A stretch of 11,494 nucleotides of DNA from Ichthyophonus hoferi (Eukaryota > Opisthokonta > Ichthyosporea > Ichthyophonida > Ichthyophonidae): the NCBI GenBank assembly GCA_002751075.1, contig NAOQ01000047.1:238371-249864 (forward strand), written 5' to 3'. Of this stretch, positions 8,346 to 11,494 are shown one piece after another. Each line of letters starts with the position of its first letter. Within the stretch, counting starts at the first letter, position 1. Below the pieces are notes generated by a model, which was given only the letters and a program-made list of their open reading frames with translations, had not been told where the DNA came from and did no database searches. Position numbers and translations under genes: made by a program.

Positions 8346-8495
8346 TGATGTATCCAAAATGATTATAGTATAGATGGCTTTATTGCGACGGTTGAATCAA
8401 CGGTTAATTTCCTTTCCACCCGTGGGCCGGGTTGGCCCAACCGTTTTTCCCTCACTTAGAAATCCGTTAACTATGGAGTGACATTATTGGTGAAT
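8345..8495 (-). promoter_or_regulatory. Probable promoter with a cluster of MYB-type motifs
   Basis: This is the most GC-rich non-coding stretch in the upstream region. It holds four AACGG/AACCG-type motifs: ACGGTTG 8388-8394, CAACGGTT 8398-8405, CAACCGTT 8438-8445 and CCGTTAAC 8464-8471. Two inverted repeats overlap them: GTTGA-A-TCAAC at 8391-8401 and TGGGCC-GGGTT-GGCCCA at 8423-8439. A CCAAT (sense) lies near 8487-8491. Animal MYB proteins bind YAACNG cores; use of these sites here is inference. Confidence 0.45.
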
Positions 8496-8530
8496 GCTTA
8501 ATCTAGTTTAGTAGGAACCAATTGTAAGTC

Positions 8531-8960
8531 AATTGTGGCTACGTGTGCTTTACTGGGAATATCATACAATATGATGCCCACTCCTTAGTGAGATTTAGGT
8601 GGCTATTAAATTAAGTATGCTATATATATTACCATTTATTTATATAAACAAATTTTGTAAGGCCAAAATATTATGTAACTTACTTAATTATCCTACCCAA
8701 AACTATTATTATACAATAAATAATTTAATAGATGAGAAAAATATACAAGCCTAACTAATTGTGGTTTATTAGCAAATTCATGCAATATCATACCCACTCC
8801 TGAGTTTAGGTAGCTACCAAATTAAGTATGTTTTACAAATTAAGCTTATCATCATAGATCTCAATTACACTGGAGATGGTATGTAACCTATTTACCTATT
8901 TATTTACCTATCGCAAAATTATTACTGCACAATAGACAATTTAATAGGCGAGGCAACTAT
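8531..8960. repeat. Degenerate tandem duplication, unit about 226 bp
   Basis: Copy 1 (about 8531-8748) and copy 2 (about 8757-8960) share ordered blocks: AATTGTGG (8531 and 8757), CCCACTCCT, TTTAGGT.GCTA, AAATTAAGTATG, ATGTAAC, and AATTTAATAG followed by G.GAG. Between the blocks the copies differ by substitutions and small indels, so the duplication is old. No terminal inverted repeats or coding capacity are seen. Confidence 0.7.
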
Positions 8961-9074
8961 ATGGTCTTTTCTTTCTTCAAACACTCATAACTTACTAGTC
9001 CTTTGAATAGATTAAATAATGCCAACCCTATAGATGTCATATTATGTATAATATCATGAATCTGTGCGCAATTT

Positions 9075-9212
9075 TTATAGTTCCATCAGAGCAGCAAAGA
9101 GCCTTCGTTCTCGGAAAAATTTGGAAGGCGAGACTATGCACACATAATTGTGTTTTCTTTCTCTTGCCAGCAAATCTAGTTTGGTATGATTTTGGTATGC
9201 TTCTGTTGCCAT
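9075..9212 (-). CDS. Possible 45-residue small ORF upstream of the coiled-coil gene
   Basis: In sense orientation an ATG in good context (AAAATGGCA) opens 45 codons ending in TAA. The peptide begins MATEAYQNHTKLDLLARERK, continues through a CIVSPSKFF stretch and ends LFAALMEL. It is basic with few rare residues, and the region is less AT-rich than its surroundings. AATAAA occurs about 170 bp downstream (8904-8899). The family is not recognised; it could be a short gene, one exon of a larger gene, or a gene remnant. An opposite-strand frame (9044-9259) is open too, which lowers confidence in any single frame. Confidence 0.3.
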   Translation of the reverse strand: MATEAYQNHTKLDLLARERKHNYVCIVSPSKFFRERRLFAALMEL

Positions 9213-10039
9213 TTTCAGGCTTAAGATTGGAATTAGGTTATTTTTTCTGTGGAAGTTAATATTAAGTCAATATGGGAACATATGGCAGTGTATGACTGTG
9301 TATGTATATGTATACAAACAGAGATAGAGAGAAACTAATTAAAGTTAGTAAATAAATTTATCACTTATTTTTTAGTAACCCTATACAAGATTGCCTTGAA
9401 AATCTTGTCACTTCACTATGAAAATTGTAATATAATAATGAGGGTTAGGAATCAGCTGCTGTATCTTATATTGAGCCTCTTAATCTGACCCAGTTTGCCT
9501 CTCATCGCATCCTTCATATATATACCTCCTCCACTATAAGTCTATGTAAATTATGTTCTGATAATGATATCACATATCACATAACAGGGAATGAGCCAGT
9601 GTTCTAACATGATTACTTGCATGTATGTATATAATAGCATGCACGCCCCAACCACAGTGATTAGTCATCTTAGGGCAATACTTATTTATTCATCATGGAG
9701 CATGTTGGGATAGAAACTTTAATAACCGGGAATTGTGAATTAAGATTTCTTAAGGCAGCTTAAAATAAATCATTTATCACATAGAAGTGAACACTTGCTC
9801 AATATGCATGTATAAAGTTCTACTTCATTTGTTTATTCTTAGAGTTCGTGTTCCTTCTCTCACCCTTCTAGTAGCTTTAATCATAGTCAAAAATAATGGT
9901 ATCAGCACATCCTTTATAGTGGGATATAAATATAATGAACATATAGGAATGCATTAACAGATCTATTCTAAAGAAATCCACATGTATGTAGGCCATAGAA
10001 CAATTATTATAACTTGTAAACACAACTTTTTTTTTTCAG

Positions 10040-10144
10040 GATCATCAAATATTGGCAAATGTTCCATGTAGACTGACGTCTTCAAATATTAAGAGTAATT
10101 TATTACAACCCGAATTTCTAATTGAAAATTGCAATCACAAGTGA
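10040..10144 (+). CDS. Possible terminal exon, plus strand (weak)
   Basis: A long T tract ending CAG precedes a 34-codon open frame that starts DHQILANVPCRL, ends IENCNHK and reaches TGA. The other two frames close within about 12 codons. No partner exon or start could be linked; no family recognised. Confidence 0.15.
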   Translation, partial: DHQILANVPCRLTSSNIKSNLLQPEFLIENCNHK

Positions 10145-10822
10145 TTCAAAAATATACTACAATTTCAGAGCGCCAAGAGCAATTAGAATAATGGCATATT
10201 CAGTACTTTTACTATTATTATTATTATAGTATAAACTTTTCTATATCTGGACAAGTTAGCAGGTAGGCATACTAACTTGATTACTTTTATTAATAATACC
10301 ATTACCAATGAAAAAGTAGTACAATTAGTGAACTACAATACAATCACTGATATAGATCTGAACCAAACAGATAAAACTTATTACATAACATTCCCGACCA
10401 GGTAAATTGAATCATTAATACATCGTATATGAGCAGCTACATTAATGAGTAAATTAGGTAAGGAACCAGTCAAATAAGAATACAATTGTATTAACCAATA
10501 ATAATCCTTAAAAAAGGTCCTATGTACTAAAATGAATATAGCAATGTAGGGTTAACCCATGTCTTACACCACGATAAACAAAATGTGGCAAGGATAAAAA
10601 GAATGGTTCTAAATAGAGTTATAAAGAAATATCAATAAATCAAATCTATTGGCAGGTACCCGATCAGAAAATAATAATAAAATAACCAACTGTCTTTAAA
10701 AAGAAACTGTGAAACAGGCATAAAAGAAAACCTAAGCCAAAAACAGAAGAGCAAGAGATAGAGCAAGAGCAACAGATATTAATATCTTTGTTCATGGTTA
10801 ACACACATTCTTACTATTGCAG

Positions 10823-10881
10823 GTCCTGTATATACTGACAAGGCTTCTATCTCCATTGACATCAACGATTTTAAGGAGTAA
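10823..10881 (+). CDS. Possible terminal exon, plus strand (weak)
   Basis: A TTCTTACTATTGCAG acceptor precedes a phase-1 frame reading PVYTDKASISIDINDFKE then TAA. The opposite strand is also open here, and no partner exon was found. If real, the two plus-strand candidates could belong to a gene divergent from the coiled-coil gene. Confidence 0.17.
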
Positions 10882-11494
10882 GGGTTGGCATAAATTTAGC
10901 AGCGGATACCACAATTTCAGTTTAGCATAGTAAATAGGATAATAAGAACTTACCCTATACAGGTGAAGAAACTTTGACCTTGCAAATCACTCTACTAAAT
11001 TCAATTCAATCCAAGTTAAACAAATTCTTAGTAAGATATGGTGCTTTAATACACTTTGGGGCAAGGTCGAATCTGTAAGCACCTTCAATGCCGGGTAATA
11101 GTCTCACGGTGACAAATAGGAAAATAGAACTGGATATCTCATGATAATGTATGACCACTTTTTCTTGGGATCCTTGGGCTACCAATTTGGCTTCATGACT
11201 CATCACTATTCCCTTATCATATTGTCACTTATGGTAGACCAAACATTTCAGAGTAAGGTGATTTCAGGAGGCTACCTCTTTACCAGAATCCAATTTGCTT
11301 ATTCATTAATTTTTATTAAGAAAAGAATTTGACTCAGATTGAATCAGATCGAGTGAAGTGAATCGTAGGGTCAAAATTTCTTTGCTTGCATGAGATAGGT
11401 GTTGAAGGGAAAGTATTTCCCATCTGTCATTTAAGTATAATTCATTTTATATTTATAATATATATATCATAGATTTTACCGCCTATCAGCATTA

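Larger units (their letters stand above)
8961..11494. other. AT-rich region upstream of the coiled-coil gene, no firm gene
   Basis: Apart from the small ORF at 9075-9212, this 2.5 kb holds only weak candidates: two plus-strand acceptor-preceded frames (10040-10144 and 10823-10881) and minus-strand open frames at 11006-11206 and about 10795-10980. None has a recognised domain or a consistent set of exons. No tRNA, rRNA or transposon ends were seen. Confidence 0.5.

Noticed and set aside
9044-9259. 71-codon plus-strand frame
   Set aside because: It overlaps the minus-strand small ORF, starts in a weak context and gives a hydrophobic, Cys-scattered peptide without pattern. The minus-strand reading looks better, though not proven.
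11006-11332. Open frames on both strands near the right end
   Set aside because: Neither has a recognisable motif or linked exons. A GTAAGT donor-like site on the minus strand near 10952 has no convincing matching exon.

Overview
This looks like nuclear DNA of a eukaryote, probably a non-vertebrate animal. It is about two-thirds AT, carries many TA/TATG microsatellites, and holds one gene split into small exons by AT-rich introns of 121 to 1037 bp with GT...AG ends. I see no bacterial operons, ribosome binding sites, CRISPR arrays, tRNA or rRNA genes, and no recognisable mobile-element protein. The species cannot be fixed from the sequence; a sponge or another compact-genome marine invertebrate would fit, but that is a guess.

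The main content is a minus-strand gene covering about 8345 down to 831. I rebuilt it from ten coding exons (8184 to 975) plus a 5' untranslated exon ending at 8308. All ten splice junctions have GT/AG, the reading phases agree at every junction, a UAG lies in frame upstream of the start, and AATAAA follows the stop. The predicted protein has 494 residues: a short acidic N-terminus, a long charged coiled coil (about 32-325, with a Gly-Pro break near 251), and a C-terminal region of about 170 residues that looks beta-rich. I do not recognise its family. A structural role (cytoskeletal, ciliary, centrosomal or kinetochore) is only a guess from the architecture.

Layout, left to right: 1-45, a possible exon of another minus-strand gene; 46-830, non-coding sequence between genes; 831-8345, the coiled-coil gene; 8345-8495, its probable promoter with four MYB-type motifs and two inverted repeats; 8531-8960, an old tandem duplication with a unit of about 226 bp; 9075-9212, a 45-codon minus-strand small ORF with a good start context; 9260-11494, AT-rich sequence with only weak exon candidates.

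The most interesting leads are the unidentified coiled-coil protein, a possible 34-bp cassette exon that would swap its C-terminus for one with two CxxC pairs, the upstream small ORF, the MYB-motif cluster, and a 28-bp perfect palindrome in an intron.
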